Source of the DNA: Nocardia cyriacigeorgica
GTDB lineage: Bacteria > Actinomycetota > Actinomycetes > Mycobacteriales > Mycobacteriaceae
NCBI RefSeq assembly: GCF_010868145.1
Contig: NZ_JAAGUY010000002.1
Coordinates: forward strand, 54,201-118,200
DNA: 64,000 bases
Direction: 5' to 3'
In this document: positions 37,069 through 45,009 of the stretch, piece after piece
How positions within the stretch are numbered: the first letter of the stretch is position 1
How the letters are laid out: every line of letters begins with the position of its first letter
Program-made: the position numbers and the translations under genes
The notes under the pieces: generated by a model
What the model was told of the DNA's origin: nothing
The model's database searches: none
What the model saw: the letters and a program-made list of their open reading frames with translations, nothing else

Positions 37069-38126
37069 TTCGCGACAACCTCCTGCTCCAGATGCTCACG
37101 GTCGGCCTCGCCACTCGGCTCCGCCGCCGGTTCCCCATCGGCGGTCTCGACGCGCGCCGCAGCCGTAACCATGCCCGGCTGCACCGGTTCGATGACGGGC
37201 ACCGCGGGATCGGCGGCGACCACCCAGCGATGGGCCATGTGGGCGCGGCCGAGCAGATCCCGGCCCTCGACGACTCGCACCACCCACAGCGTCGCGACCG
37301 CGACCGCGGCGGCAACGGCATCGGTGAAGGCGCTGAACAGCACCCCGTCGGCTTCGGCTTGCAGCGAGTCGGCGGTCCGCCAGAACAATGCGGCAACCGC
37401 GCAGGCACCGCCGAATATCCACACCGCCCACCACACGCGCACCGCGCGCAGCGCACGTGGATCGTCGCGACCTGCCACCATCTCGGTCAGGTAGACACCC
37501 GGCCACAGCAGGTTGACCACCGGAATCACGCAACCGAGCACCAGCGTGCGCGGCGAGCGCGGATCACGCCTGCCGAGGCGTTCATAGGCGGCGTGGCGCG
37601 CTTCGATCAGCCAGCCGACCGCGCCGATGGCCGCGAGCAGCGCGAGGACGGCAGCGAAGAGGGCGGAGGCGTTGACCATCGCGTCCGAGAAGTTCAGCAG
37701 CAGTGGATCGATCAACCGGGTGCGGTTGTGCATCAGCAGCAGGTAGCGGCCGAGTTCGGCACCCGCCGCGATACCGAACATCAGCGCCACGCCGACCAGC
37801 AGACCGGGCAGCCAGCCCGCGAGCACATTCAGCGGTCTGCGCGGCGCGGCGGCGACCGGCGCCGGGACATCCCGCAGACCCCAGCGCGGGATCTGGGTGT
37901 AGCGGGGCGTCGGGGTTGGTCCGGTGCGGCCCGGCGCGACGGGACCGCGCGGACGATGGTCTGGCCTGCGGGCGACCCAGCGATAGTTTCGCCGTTCGGC
38001 GGGTGCGTCGATCGGCCCGGGCGAGAGCAGCACGCCACGGCATCGCGGGCACCAGTGCATCGGCGCCGCCTGCTGTACGGCCCAGCGCGCGCCGCAGCGC
38101 GCACAGGGTTGCACCACCGTACTCAA
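37065..38126 (-). CDS. DUF4328 membrane protein with N-terminal zinc ribbon (Rv3843c-like)
   Basis: The 353-residue protein begins with a CxxC-CxxC zinc ribbon (CARC and CPRC, about residues 8-32), a Pro/Arg-rich linker, and then about six membrane segments of the DUF4328 type (DPRSPRTLVLGCVIPVVNLLWP is a typical segment). The C-terminal tail is Glu/Ala-rich. The start is uncertain: TTG 38126 follows GCGAGG, and GTG 38117 and 38114 are alternatives. It lies 23 bp after the rhodanese gene and is coupled to glpQ. Function unknown. Confidence 0.78.
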   Translation of the reverse strand: MSTVVQPCARCGARWAVQQAAPMHWCPRCRGVLLSPGPIDAPAERRNYRWVARRPDHRPRGPVAPGRTGPTPTPRYTQIPRWGLRDVPAPVAAAPRRPLNVLAGWLPGLLVGVALMFGIAAGAELGRYLLLMHNRTRLIDPLLLNFSDAMVNASALFAAVLALLAAIGAVGWLIEARHAAYERLGRRDPRSPRTLVLGCVIPVVNLLWPGVYLTEMVAGRDDPRALRAVRVWWAVWIFGGACAVAALFWRTADSLQAEADGVLFSAFTDAVAAAVAVATLWVVRVVEGRDLLGRAHMAHRWVVAADPAVPVIEPVQPGMVTAAARVETADGEPAAEPSGEADREHLEQEVVAK

Positions 38127-38149
38127 AGCCGTCGCACCTCGCTCTTTCG

Positions 38150-38521
38150 TCAGTAGATCTTGGGCTCGCGCTCGCCCTCGCCCATCAGCGGACGACCGAT
38201 ACGCTGCCACTCCACCATGCCGCCGACGACGAACACGGCATCGAATCCGACGTGGGTCAGGTATTTGACCGCCTCGATGGACCGTCCGCCCTGTCGACAG
38301 ATGACATAGAGCTGGGCGTCGTAATCCAGTTCGTCCAAGCGCGCGGGGATGTCGTCCACCGGAATGTGGATCGCGCCGGGCGCGTGCCCGAGTGCCCACT
38401 CGTCGGGCTCACGCACGTCGAGCAGGATCGCCTCGGCCTTGTGCGCGGCAGCGCGCACGCTGTCGTCGAACGCACCGGGCACCTCGTGTAGCGGTACCGT
38501 CGGGACCTCGGAGCTCGTCAC
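38150..38521 (-). CDS. rhodanese-like domain protein
   Basis: The 123-residue single-domain rhodanese has LLDVREPDEWALGHAPGAIH and an active-site loop VICRQGGRS with the catalytic Cys. Such proteins carry or transfer persulfide sulfur. GTG 38521 was chosen because CAGGAT (38534-38529) ends 7 nt upstream. It is the first gene of a rhodanese-DUF4328-glpQ run. Confidence 0.88.
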   Translation of the reverse strand: MTSSEVPTVPLHEVPGAFDDSVRAAAHKAEAILLDVREPDEWALGHAPGAIHIPVDDIPARLDELDYDAQLYVICRQGGRSIEAVKYLTHVGFDAVFVVGGMVEWQRIGRPLMGEGEREPKIY

Positions 38522-38673
38522 GTGTTCGATCCTGCCATGCGTACCGTACGATTGCGGACTTCCATACCCGGCCATCGGTGAGGACACCGGATGCCTCGCC
38601 ACACCGGGTGCAGCGGGGTCCGCGTAGGTTATGCCCCGCCGCCTCCGGACCGATGCCCCGATTTCCGGGGACA
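38522..38673. other. intergenic region upstream of rhodanese
   Basis: It holds the -10-like CAGGAT for the rhodanese gene near its left end. A frame on the minus strand extends upstream through it but lacks domain content. Nothing else is recognised before the DnaA-box cluster that starts at 38674. Confidence 0.4.
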
Positions 38674-38754
38674 TGTGGATAGATCGGTGTAGTTATCCAC
38701 AGATTCCACAACCTGATCCACAGGCGTCAGCTATCGGTGAGCGTCCTGTCCACA
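38674..38754. promoter_or_regulatory. cluster of four DnaA-box-like sites
   Basis: Four close matches to the DnaA box (TTATNCACA; actinobacterial TTGTCCACA) lie within 81 bp: CTATCCACA on the minus strand (38682-38674), a perfect TTATCCACA (38693-38701), TGATCCACA (38714-38722) and CTGTCCACA (38746-38754). A weaker GATTCCACA is at 38702-38710. No dnaA or dnaN gene is adjacent, so this is not an obvious oriC. It may titrate DnaA or control the flanking divergent genes. Confidence 0.6.
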
Positions 38755-38862
38755 GGGAGACACTATCGGGTGTCTCATCAGCGTGATCACTGCTCGGCGG
38801 GTTGCGAACGACCGATCCGGGACTCCCCTCCAGCCATCCCGGAGCGGTCATTCGCCGCCTCT

Positions 38863-38890
38863 TCGGGAGCTGCGCCTTCGAAGCTCCCGA
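38863..38890. repeat. inverted repeat in the rhodanese/39.0 kb intergenic region
   Basis: TCGGGAGCT (38863-38871) pairs with AGCTCCCGA (38882-38890) across a 10-nt loop. It lies about 110 bp upstream of the ATG at 38998. It could be an operator or an mRNA hairpin. The remaining intergenic sequence to 38985 shows only AT-rich tracts. Confidence 0.4.
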
Positions 38891-38997
38891 CATGTACTTG
38901 GACGGAAGCGGTCCGGATTCGGTTCCATAAAAAACGACAACCCTAGTGAAAACTTGAAATGCGCCGATCTGGGCGGCGATCTCGGTAGCCTGGCGCT

Positions 38998-39609
38998 ATG
39001 AACTCGAGCAGGGGGCTACTTGACGGATTGGACACCGCCGGAATCGACGTCGCACTGTCGGAGGCCGCGTGCCTCGGTCTCGACGTCGACGCCGAGGCCG
39101 GCACACTTCGACTCGACCTGGAGGTACTGACTCTCCCGAAACAGGAGAAAACCTCCGCGGACACCAAGGTCCGCATGACCTTCCACGGCGTCACCCGGGT
39201 CGCGGCCTCGCTGCGCATCCATCGATGGGACGACGTCGAACCCACCGTGCTGCCGCTCGAGCTGACCGGGCTCGGCGATGCCATCACCAGTTTCGGCGGC
39301 GGCCGGTTGCACGGCTGGGAATTCATCGATCTCGACGACAGCGGCTGGTCACTGTGGAGCGAGCTGTTGAGCTTCGACACCATGATCGATCAGCGGGTGT
39401 CCGCGCACGTGCTCGAGTTCTCGCAGGAGGAAGGCCTCGATCCGCGCGAACTCGACGTCCGGGTGTGGTTCGACACCATCACCATCCACGATGTCAACGG
39501 CACCGAGATCCCGCTGAAGGATTTCGTCTCCGGTGGGGTGCGTTGGTGGGAGGCACACGACGCGGGCGATCCGCGCACCAGGCGCCCCGGTATCGCCCCT
39601 CCGCTGTAG
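38998..39609 (+). CDS. conserved hypothetical protein
   Basis: The 203-residue acidic protein has no signal peptide or membrane segment. It appears beta-rich, with MTFHGVTRVAASLRIHRWDD, FGGGRLHGWEF and DVRVWFDTITIHDVNG. No known domain recognised. TAGCCT (38986-38991) ends 6 nt before the ATG, so it is probably leaderless. It lies upstream of sodA on the same strand, 241 bp away, so joint transcription is uncertain. Confidence 0.7.
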   Translation: MNSSRGLLDGLDTAGIDVALSEAACLGLDVDAEAGTLRLDLEVLTLPKQEKTSADTKVRMTFHGVTRVAASLRIHRWDDVEPTVLPLELTGLGDAITSFGGGRLHGWEFIDLDDSGWSLWSELLSFDTMIDQRVSAHVLEFSQEEGLDPRELDVRVWFDTITIHDVNGTEIPLKDFVSGGVRWWEAHDAGDPRTRRPGIAPPL

Positions 39610-39803
39610 GGCTACGCGAGTTATCTGTCCCGCCCGACTAGTTCGTCGTACCAGGACGTGGTTCGATGCTACGAGTGCGGTTCTTTCGGTCGCCGATGCC
39701 CTTGACGTGCGCACGTCCGGACCGCCCGAGTGAGCGCCATCACCGGAATGCCGGGGCATCGGGGCGAGTTGGAACCGATCGGGTGTACGAATGATGGTCG
39801 AGA

Positions 39804-39826
39804 GCGCTCGCGAGGTTCGCGAGCGC
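39804..39826 (+). promoter_or_regulatory. inverted repeat in the sodA leader
   Basis: GCGCTCGCGA (39804-39813) and TCGCGAGCGC (39817-39826) form a perfect 10-bp inverted repeat with a 3-nt spacer, 24 bp before the sodA GTG and just before its AAGGAAGGGA ribosome-binding site. It could be an operator or an mRNA stem-loop affecting translation or stability. Confidence 0.45.
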
Positions 39827-39850
39827 GCGGCCCGACAAGGAAGGGACATC

Positions 39851-40474
39851 GTGGCTGAGTACACGCTGCCGGATCTGGATTACGACTACAGCGCCCTGGA
39901 ACCCCACATCTCCGGGCAGATCAACGAGATTCACCATTCCAAGCACCACGCCGCCTACGTCGCCGGTGTGAACACCGCGCTCGAGAAGCTCGAAGCAGCT
40001 CGCGAAGCCGGTGATCACGGCGCCATCTTCCTCAACGAGAAGAACCTCGCGTTCCACCTCGGCGGACACGTCAACCACTCCATCTGGTGGAAGAACCTCT
40101 CGCCCAACGGTGGCGACAAGCCGGTCGGCGAGCTGGCCGCGGCCATCGACGACCAGTTCGGCTCGTTCGACAAGTTCCGCGCGCAGTTCACCGCCGCGGC
40201 CAACGGTCTGCAGGGCTCGGGCTGGGCGGTGCTCGGCTACGACACCCTCGGCCAGAAGCTGCTGACCTTCCAGCTCTACGACCAGCAGGCCAACGTGCCG
40301 CTCGGCATCATCCCGCTGCTGCAGGTCGACATGTGGGAGCACGCGTTCTACCTGCAGTACAAGAACGTCAAGGCCGACTACGTGACCGCGTTCTGGAACG
40401 TCGTCAATTGGGCCGACGTGCAGGAGCGCTTCGCCAGGGCCGTCAGCGAGGGCAAGGGCCTCATCTTCGGCTAG
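39851..40474 (+). CDS. sodA: superoxide dismutase (Fe/Mn family)
   Basis: The 207-residue enzyme dismutates superoxide. It starts [20 protein letters not shown], and the metal ligands lie in [22 protein letters not shown] and [13 protein letters not shown]. It has no classical signal peptide, as in mycobacterial SodA, which is nonetheless exported. GTG 39851 follows AAGGAAGGGA. Metal choice (Fe or Mn) is not certain from sequence; the Mn-linked gene nearby makes Mn worth considering. Confidence 0.96.
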   Translation: MAEYTLPDLDYDYSALEPHISGQINEIHHSKHHAAYVAGVNTALEKLEAAREAGDHGAIFLNEKNLAFHLGGHVNHSIWWKNLSPNGGDKPVGELAAAIDDQFGSFDKFRAQFTAAANGLQGSGWAVLGYDTLGQKLLTFQLYDQQANVPLGIIPLLQVDMWEHAFYLQYKNVKADYVTAFWNVVNWADVQERFARAVSEGKGLIFG

Positions 40475-40627
40475 GCTCGTCCGCCTCTCCGAGGTTTTTG
40501 CCGGTCGTGGGTGCCAAGGGACTTTCGTACCGGGCCGGCGGTCAGGTGGCTGCCGAGTTCTGGGCGTCCCCGGTGAGTTACCCGTAACCTCGCGAAATCA
40601 GTCGTTGCGCAAGCAACCGACGCGCCC
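40475..40627. other. intergenic region after sodA
   Basis: A short GC stretch followed by TTTTT (about 40495) may give weak termination. No coding frame with a ribosome-binding site is seen before the strong hairpin at 40628. Confidence 0.4.
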
Positions 40628-40667
40628 GGGCCGCGACACCATACGGTGTCGCGGCCCTTCGCATTTT
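40628..40667 (+). terminator. terminator hairpin downstream of sodA
   Basis: A perfect 13-bp stem (40628-40640 with 40645-40657) closes a 4-nt ATAC loop and is followed by TTCGCATTTT. It lies 150 bp after the sodA stop. Confidence 0.75.
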
Positions 40668-40811
40668 CACAGATGAGCGCCCGTCAGCACCGGCTCGTCC
40701 ACCGCTCCTAGCACTCTTTGGTACTTGTGTGCCAGATGGTTTGTGGTTCATTCTTCAAGTCCCAGTTCGAGGACGGGCAAGGCCGCCCCCGGTTTCGTGA
40801 CGGGAGGCATC

Positions 40812-41339
40812 ATGCGTAGCAATGGTCCGATCGGCGTCACGCCGTTCCAAGCCCGCGGATCCCTGTGCGGGTTCGTCATCTCCGGCCGCTGGCCCGACAC
40901 CACCAAGGAATGGGCGCAGCTCCTTGTGCTCGCGGTGCGGGTGGCCAGCATGCCGGGACTGCTGTCCACTTCGACGGTCTTCGGCGCGCGGGAGGATCTG
41001 CCGGAGGATCCCGAACCCGGCACCGTGGGCCTGGTGCTCGCCGAAGGGCCGGTACTCGGCGAGGACGCGGTGACGCCGGGAAAGTTTGCCGATCATGTGC
41101 CGCCCGCCCTGCTGATGCTGCATCCACCGTCGGAAACCAACCCATCGCTGCCCGAATGCACCGGCGCCGCCTCGGGTTGCGTGCTACTGCCCGGGGTCCC
41201 ACATCTAGGGCTCGAGCACCGGGCGGCGTGGGCCGAAGCGGAGTTGGACGGAACGGTGACCTCGCTGGTCAGCCGGGTCGGTCTCGATCCGATCAGCGAT
41301 CCCGATACCGCAGTTCTGGCTATGCTGCTCGCCGCGTAA
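40812..41339 (+). CDS. conserved hypothetical protein between sodA and the GDT1-type gene (Rv3847 position)
   Basis: The 175-residue soluble protein begins MRSNGPIGVTPFQARGSLCG. Its central region is Pro/Glu-rich (GAREDLPEDPEPGTVGLVLA) and its C-terminus is hydrophobic-acidic. No domain is recognised. A GGGAGG ribosome-binding site lies 6 nt before the ATG. It holds the place of M. tuberculosis Rv3847 between sodA and the membrane protein gene. Confidence 0.7.
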   Translation: MRSNGPIGVTPFQARGSLCGFVISGRWPDTTKEWAQLLVLAVRVASMPGLLSTSTVFGAREDLPEDPEPGTVGLVLAEGPVLGEDAVTPGKFADHVPPALLMLHPPSETNPSLPECTGAASGCVLLPGVPHLGLEHRAAWAEAELDGTVTSLVSRVGLDPISDPDTAVLAMLLAA

Positions 41340-41439
41340 GGGAACCCGAAAACTAGCGCGCGGATCGCCAAACTTATTGCGCGCATTGCGATTTCGACAA
41401 CACCGAGTTGCCGTCGCGATGCTGGGGCGGGTAGAGTCG

Positions 41440-41560
41440 GCAGCAGCGAAGGGGAGTAGCCCCCAATCGCGTAGTCGACATACTGATCCACCGCCGCATG
41501 CGGCGCGGGTCCGGCTGCGTGAACCGGATCCCATCCGGTGGGCGAGACCTTCGGCCGAGA
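41440..41560 (+). ncRNA. yybP-ykoY manganese riboswitch
   Basis: The leader of the GDT1-type gene carries the hallmark AAGGGGAGTAGC (41449-41460), GTCGACATACTGATC (about 41473-41487) and the closing GGGCGAGACCTTCG (about 41540-41553). These are the conserved loop elements of the yybP-ykoY Mn(II)-sensing aptamer. The next 70 nt can form GC-rich stems (GCCGGCC and GGCCGG) that could act as the expression platform before the ATG at 41632. Ligand binding should turn on the exporter. Confidence 0.87.
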
Positions 41561-41631
41561 CAACCTTTTCGTTGCCGGCCGGAGGCGTCCCGTTTCCCGG
41601 CCGGCTGGCCGGAGACCGGGAGTGCACGCCA

Positions 41632-42360
41632 ATGATCGCCATTGTATTGCTGAGCGTCGGCATCGTCTTTCTCGCCGAACTCGGTGACAAGTCCCAGCTG
41701 ATGGCGCTGACGTTCGCGCTGCGCTATCGCTGGTGGGTGGTCCTCGGCGGTATCGCCACCGCAACGGCCGCAGTGCACGTCATCTCGGTGGCGGTCGGCC
41801 ACTTCCTCGGCGCGGCCCTGCCCACCACCGCCATCGCGCTGGTTGCCGCGCTCACCTTTCTCGCCGTCGGCATCTGGACGCTGCGCGAACACGTCGACCC
41901 CGACGACGAAGAAGCGCCCAAGGTGTCACGCCTCGCGACGGCGGCCCCCTTCTTCGTGGTGCTGTCGGCGTTCCTGCTGGCCGAACTCGGCGACCGCACC
42001 ATGTTCGCGACCGCTGCGTTGGCCACCGATTACGACTGGGCCGGGGTCTGGCTCGGTTCGACCATCGGCATGGTCGCCGCCGACGCCCTGGCCATCGCGG
42101 TCGGCATCCTGGTCGGCAAGCATCTGCCCGAGCGCGCCATCGGCATCGGTTCGGGCCTGCTGTTCCTGTTCTTCGGCTCCTTGACGCTCACCGGCATCGT
42201 GTGGCCGAACCTCGGCACCCTGCCCGGTGCGGCGGTCGCCGTTGTTGTTCCGCTCATCGCCGGTGCGGTGATGTATGCGCTGATCCGGCGGCGCGCAGAA
42301 GTCACCGCGCAGGGCGATCCGGCGGATTTCCGGGTTCAACCCGCCGACGAGGTGCGGTAG
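41632..42360 (+). CDS. TMEM165/GDT1 (UPF0016) family cation exporter, probably manganese
   Basis: The 242-residue membrane protein has two copies of the family signature: FLAELGDKSQLMAL near the N-terminus and LLAELGDRTMFATA in the second half. Each lies at a helix start in a six- to seven-helix protein. GDT1-type proteins export Mn(II) or exchange Ca/Mn. The yybP-ykoY riboswitch in its leader strongly supports manganese. Position and family match M. tuberculosis Rv3848. GGGAG lies about 9 nt before the ATG. Confidence 0.92.
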   Translation: MIAIVLLSVGIVFLAELGDKSQLMALTFALRYRWWVVLGGIATATAAVHVISVAVGHFLGAALPTTAIALVAALTFLAVGIWTLREHVDPDDEEAPKVSRLATAAPFFVVLSAFLLAELGDRTMFATAALATDYDWAGVWLGSTIGMVAADALAIAVGILVGKHLPERAIGIGSGLLFLFFGSLTLTGIVWPNLGTLPGAAVAVVVPLIAGAVMYALIRRRAEVTAQGDPADFRVQPADEVR

Positions 42361-42390
42361 GGCCTCGACTCCGACCCGCAGCGGCTCCCG

Positions 42391-43050
42391 CTACGCCAGT
42401 GCCTGCCCGTACAGCGCTCCACCGCGCCCGACGAGTTCCAGTAGCGGTTCACGGAGCGCGAGCAGCCCCGGCATATCGTCGACCGCGACCTTTCCGGTCA
42501 CCATTGATCCGATCGCGGCGGCGAGGGTCTGGCAGGCGAAGCGTTGTTCGGCGGTGCGGGCGTCGAGGACATCGACGATCCGTTCCACGAAGAGGTCCTG
42601 CAGCTCGATGCGGCGCGCGACCGCTTTCGAACCGACCGCGTATACCTCGACCAGGAACAGCCGAGCGCTGGCCGGATCGTCGGCCAGATGCTGCAGATAG
42701 GTGCCGAGAAGCCGGCTCATCCGGTCGGTCGGGTCGGTCTCGGGCTCCGCGCCCGAATCGGCTGCCGGAGTATCGGTCTCGGCGATCCTGCCGAGCAACT
42801 GCTGCACGGCGCGCTCGTAAGCGGCCTCGAAACAGTCTTCCTTGGAACGGAATTGCTCGTAGAACGTCTCCCGCGACACACCGGCCTTCTTCAGGATCGC
42901 CGCGACCGACGTTCCCACATAGCCGCTGTCGACCATGGCCTCCCCCATCGCCTGCAGAATCCGCTCCCGCTGCGAGGCGACGACCTGCTCCCGGGGCAGA
43001 CCGTGCCTGCCGCGCGGCAGCTGGCGGAGACTGGTGGCCGGGTCGGTCAT
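42391..43050 (-). CDS. TetR/AcrR family transcriptional regulator
   Basis: The 219-residue regulator has an N-terminal TetR helix-turn-helix (SQRERILQAMGEAMVDSGYV, then TSVAAILKKAGVSRETFYEQF) and a C-terminal ligand domain with no assigned effector. The ATG at 43050 lies 5 bp after the stop of the SDR gene, so both are in one operon. The palindrome upstream of the SDR gene is its likely operator. Confidence 0.9.
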   Translation of the reverse strand: MTDPATSLRQLPRGRHGLPREQVVASQRERILQAMGEAMVDSGYVGTSVAAILKKAGVSRETFYEQFRSKEDCFEAAYERAVQQLLGRIAETDTPAADSGAEPETDPTDRMSRLLGTYLQHLADDPASARLFLVEVYAVGSKAVARRIELQDLFVERIVDVLDARTAEQRFACQTLAAAIGSMVTGKVAVDDMPGLLALREPLLELVGRGGALYGQALA

Positions 43051-43055
43051 GCGGG

Positions 43056-43952
43056 CTACTCCGGTGTTCGGTCGGGCGGATGCTGATCCATTCTGCTGGT
43101 ATGCGTGGGCTGCTCGGTCGTGAAGGGTGTCGCTTCGGTCCGGGCTATGCGCAGCGCGTCGGCCACTCCCCGCCGCAGGCCCAGGTCGGTGACCCGTTGC
43201 GCGATCGGCCGGAACGGCAGCACGAACGTCACCCACCAGGGCGAAACGACACGTCGGCGGCGCCGCGCGATCGCTCGCTCGACGGCGTCGATCGCGGGGC
43301 CCAGCGGTGCCACACCGGACACCGTCGCCTTCCCCAGCAGTGAGCGGGCGGCTTCGGTGCCGAATCCGCGTGAGGTCATATCGGTGTCGAGCTCGGCGAA
43401 GTAGGCAACACCGACCTTGGCCCCGGTGTGGCGCAGTTCATGGCGCAGGGTGTCGCCGAGCGCTTCGACCCCCGCTTTGGACGCGCTGTATGCGCCGAGC
43501 AGCGGGAGGTGCACCGCCGCAGCCAACGACGAGACCACCAGCGCGTAGCCATCGGAATGCGAGATATGCGGTCCCGCCGCGCGCACCGTGTAGTACACGC
43601 CGAGCACATTGACCGCTATCGTCTGCTCCATCACCACGGGATCGCCGCCGATCAACGGCAGCTGTTTGGCGACGCCCGCGTTGGCGACGACCACGTCCAG
43701 TCCGCCGAGTTCACCGACGACCGCCTCCACCCCCGCGTCCACCTGCGCGCGGTCGCTCACATCGCAGTAGCGCCACGGGGCATCCCCGCATTCGCGCGCC
43801 ACCTTCCCGAGCAGCTCCGGTTCCAGTCCGAGCAGTGCCACTTCGGCACCGTGTGCGAACAACTGCCTGGCCAGTGCGGCTCCGATGCCGCGGGCCGCAC
43901 CAGTGATCAGCACCCGGCGACCGGCGACCGATCCACCAAATATCGACGTCAT
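43056..43952 (-). CDS. short-chain dehydrogenase/reductase
   Basis: The 298-residue SDR has the cofactor motif TGAARGIG, NAG in VVANAGVAKQ, the catalytic Ser in VVSSLAAAVH and YSASK. A C-terminal extension of about 50 residues (VVSPWWVTFVLPFRPIAQRV) looks membrane-associated, as in many actinobacterial lipid-related SDRs. ATG 43952 is supported by TACGGT (43965-43960) ending 7 nt upstream. It forms an operon with the TetR gene. Substrate unknown. Confidence 0.88.
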   Translation of the reverse strand: MTSIFGGSVAGRRVLITGAARGIGAALARQLFAHGAEVALLGLEPELLGKVARECGDAPWRYCDVSDRAQVDAGVEAVVGELGGLDVVVANAGVAKQLPLIGGDPVVMEQTIAVNVLGVYYTVRAAGPHISHSDGYALVVSSLAAAVHLPLLGAYSASKAGVEALGDTLRHELRHTGAKVGVAYFAELDTDMTSRGFGTEAARSLLGKATVSGVAPLGPAIDAVERAIARRRRRVVSPWWVTFVLPFRPIAQRVTDLGLRRGVADALRIARTEATPFTTEQPTHTSRMDQHPPDRTPE

Positions 43953-43970
43953 AGGGCCGACCGTACCACC

Positions 43971-43990
43971 TACGAACAACGATGTTCGTA
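43971..43990. promoter_or_regulatory. TetR-type operator upstream of the SDR-TetR operon
   Basis: TACGAAC (43971-43977) and GTTCGTA (43984-43990) form a perfect 7-bp inverted repeat with a 6-bp spacer. The site lies 5 bp upstream of the proposed -10 (43965-43960) and covers the -35 region, as expected for autorepression by the TetR protein. Confidence 0.65.
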
Positions 43991-44106
43991 AATAGTGCGG
44001 ACCGGCCGGCCACTACGGAGGGAGCCGTGACCCGCACCTCATTCCGCACCTATTAGGGTGCAATTGACGAAGGGCCAACTGGCTTGTCACGAACGAGAGG
44101 ACCATC

Positions 44107-44874
44107 GTGGAGATTTCGGGTTCCGCCGCCATTGTCACCGGAGGCGCGTCCGGCCTCGGCGCCGCCACCGCCAAGCGTTTCGCCGAACTGGGCGCCACCG
44201 TCTTCGGGCTCGACGTGCCGCAGTCGATCGAGCGCGCCGGCGACAACGTGCCTGCCGGTGTCACTCTCCTTCCCGCCGACGTGACCAGCAACGACGAGGT
44301 CAGCGCCGCGGTGGCGAAGGTCGTCGAGTCCGGTGTGCCGCTGCGCATCGTGGTCAACTGCGCCGGTGTCGGCTGGGCGGGTCGCATCCTGTCCAAGAAC
44401 GGCCCGCACGATCTGGAACTGTTCCGCACCGTCATCACGGTCAACCTGCTCGGCACCTTCAATGTGATGCGCCTGGCCGCCGACGCCATCGCCAAGACCG
44501 ATCCGGTCGACGACTACGGCCAGCGCGGCGTCGTCATCAACACCGCCTCGGTCGCCGCGTTCGAGGGCCAGATCGGCCAGATCGCCTACTCGGCCTCCAA
44601 GGGTGGCGTGCACGGTATGACCGTTCCCGCCGCCCGCGACCTGGCCCAGTTCGGCATCCGGGTCAACACCATCGCCCCCGGCATCATCGACACCCCGATG
44701 CTGGCCGGTGTCACCGAGGAATACCGCAAGGGCCTCGAGGCCGGTGTGCCGTTCCCGTCGCGGCTGGGCCGCCCGGACGAGTACGCGCAGCTGTCGCAGT
44801 ACATCGTTGAGCACGACTACCTCAACGGCGAGACCTTCCGCATGGACGGCGCGCTGCGCATGGCGCCGCGGTAG
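44107..44874 (+). CDS. SDR family dehydrogenase, 3-hydroxyacyl-CoA dehydrogenase type-2-like
   Basis: The 255-residue protein has VTGGASGLGAATAKRF for cofactor binding, NCAG, the catalytic Ser in NTASVAAFEGQ, YSASKGG and the NTIAPGIIDTPML region. It most resembles the type-2 3-hydroxyacyl-CoA dehydrogenase group (HSD17B10-like; Rv1144-like), which oxidises 3-hydroxyacyl-CoA in fatty-acid breakdown. GTG 44107 follows GAGAGGA. It is transcribed away from the SDR-TetR operon. Confidence 0.88.
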   Translation: MEISGSAAIVTGGASGLGAATAKRFAELGATVFGLDVPQSIERAGDNVPAGVTLLPADVTSNDEVSAAVAKVVESGVPLRIVVNCAGVGWAGRILSKNGPHDLELFRTVITVNLLGTFNVMRLAADAIAKTDPVDDYGQRGVVINTASVAAFEGQIGQIAYSASKGGVHGMTVPAARDLAQFGIRVNTIAPGIIDTPMLAGVTEEYRKGLEAGVPFPSRLGRPDEYAQLSQYIVEHDYLNGETFRMDGALRMAPR

Positions 44875-44894
44875 TTCCGCGACGAAGCAGAACT

Positions 44895-44937
44895 CGACGC
44901 CCGCCGCCCTGGTTATCCAACGGGTCGGCGGGCGTCG
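44895..44937. terminator. hairpin between convergent genes
   Basis: A 12-bp perfect stem (44895-44906 with 44926-44937) encloses a 19-nt loop. It lies between the SDR stop and the convergent repeat-protein stop, and probably terminates one or both. Confidence 0.55.
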
Positions 44938-45009
44938 TGCGTCCGGCCATCGGTGTGTCCTAGCCGTTCGTCGGCGTACCTAGGCACCGACGGACAACAC
45001 GCGCGTCGG

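Noticed and set aside
38674..38754. Interpretation of the DnaA-box cluster as the chromosomal origin
   Set aside because: No dnaA, dnaN, rpmH or gidB neighbours and no evident unwinding element; kept only as a regulatory or titration candidate.
41733..43343. 536-codon plus-strand frame overlapping the GDT1-type gene and the TetR gene
   Set aside because: Arg/Pro-rich product spanning two well-supported genes on different strands.
44046..44061. GCACC-N6-GGTGC inverted repeat before the plus-strand SDR
   Set aside because: Five-base arms only, common by chance in this composition.
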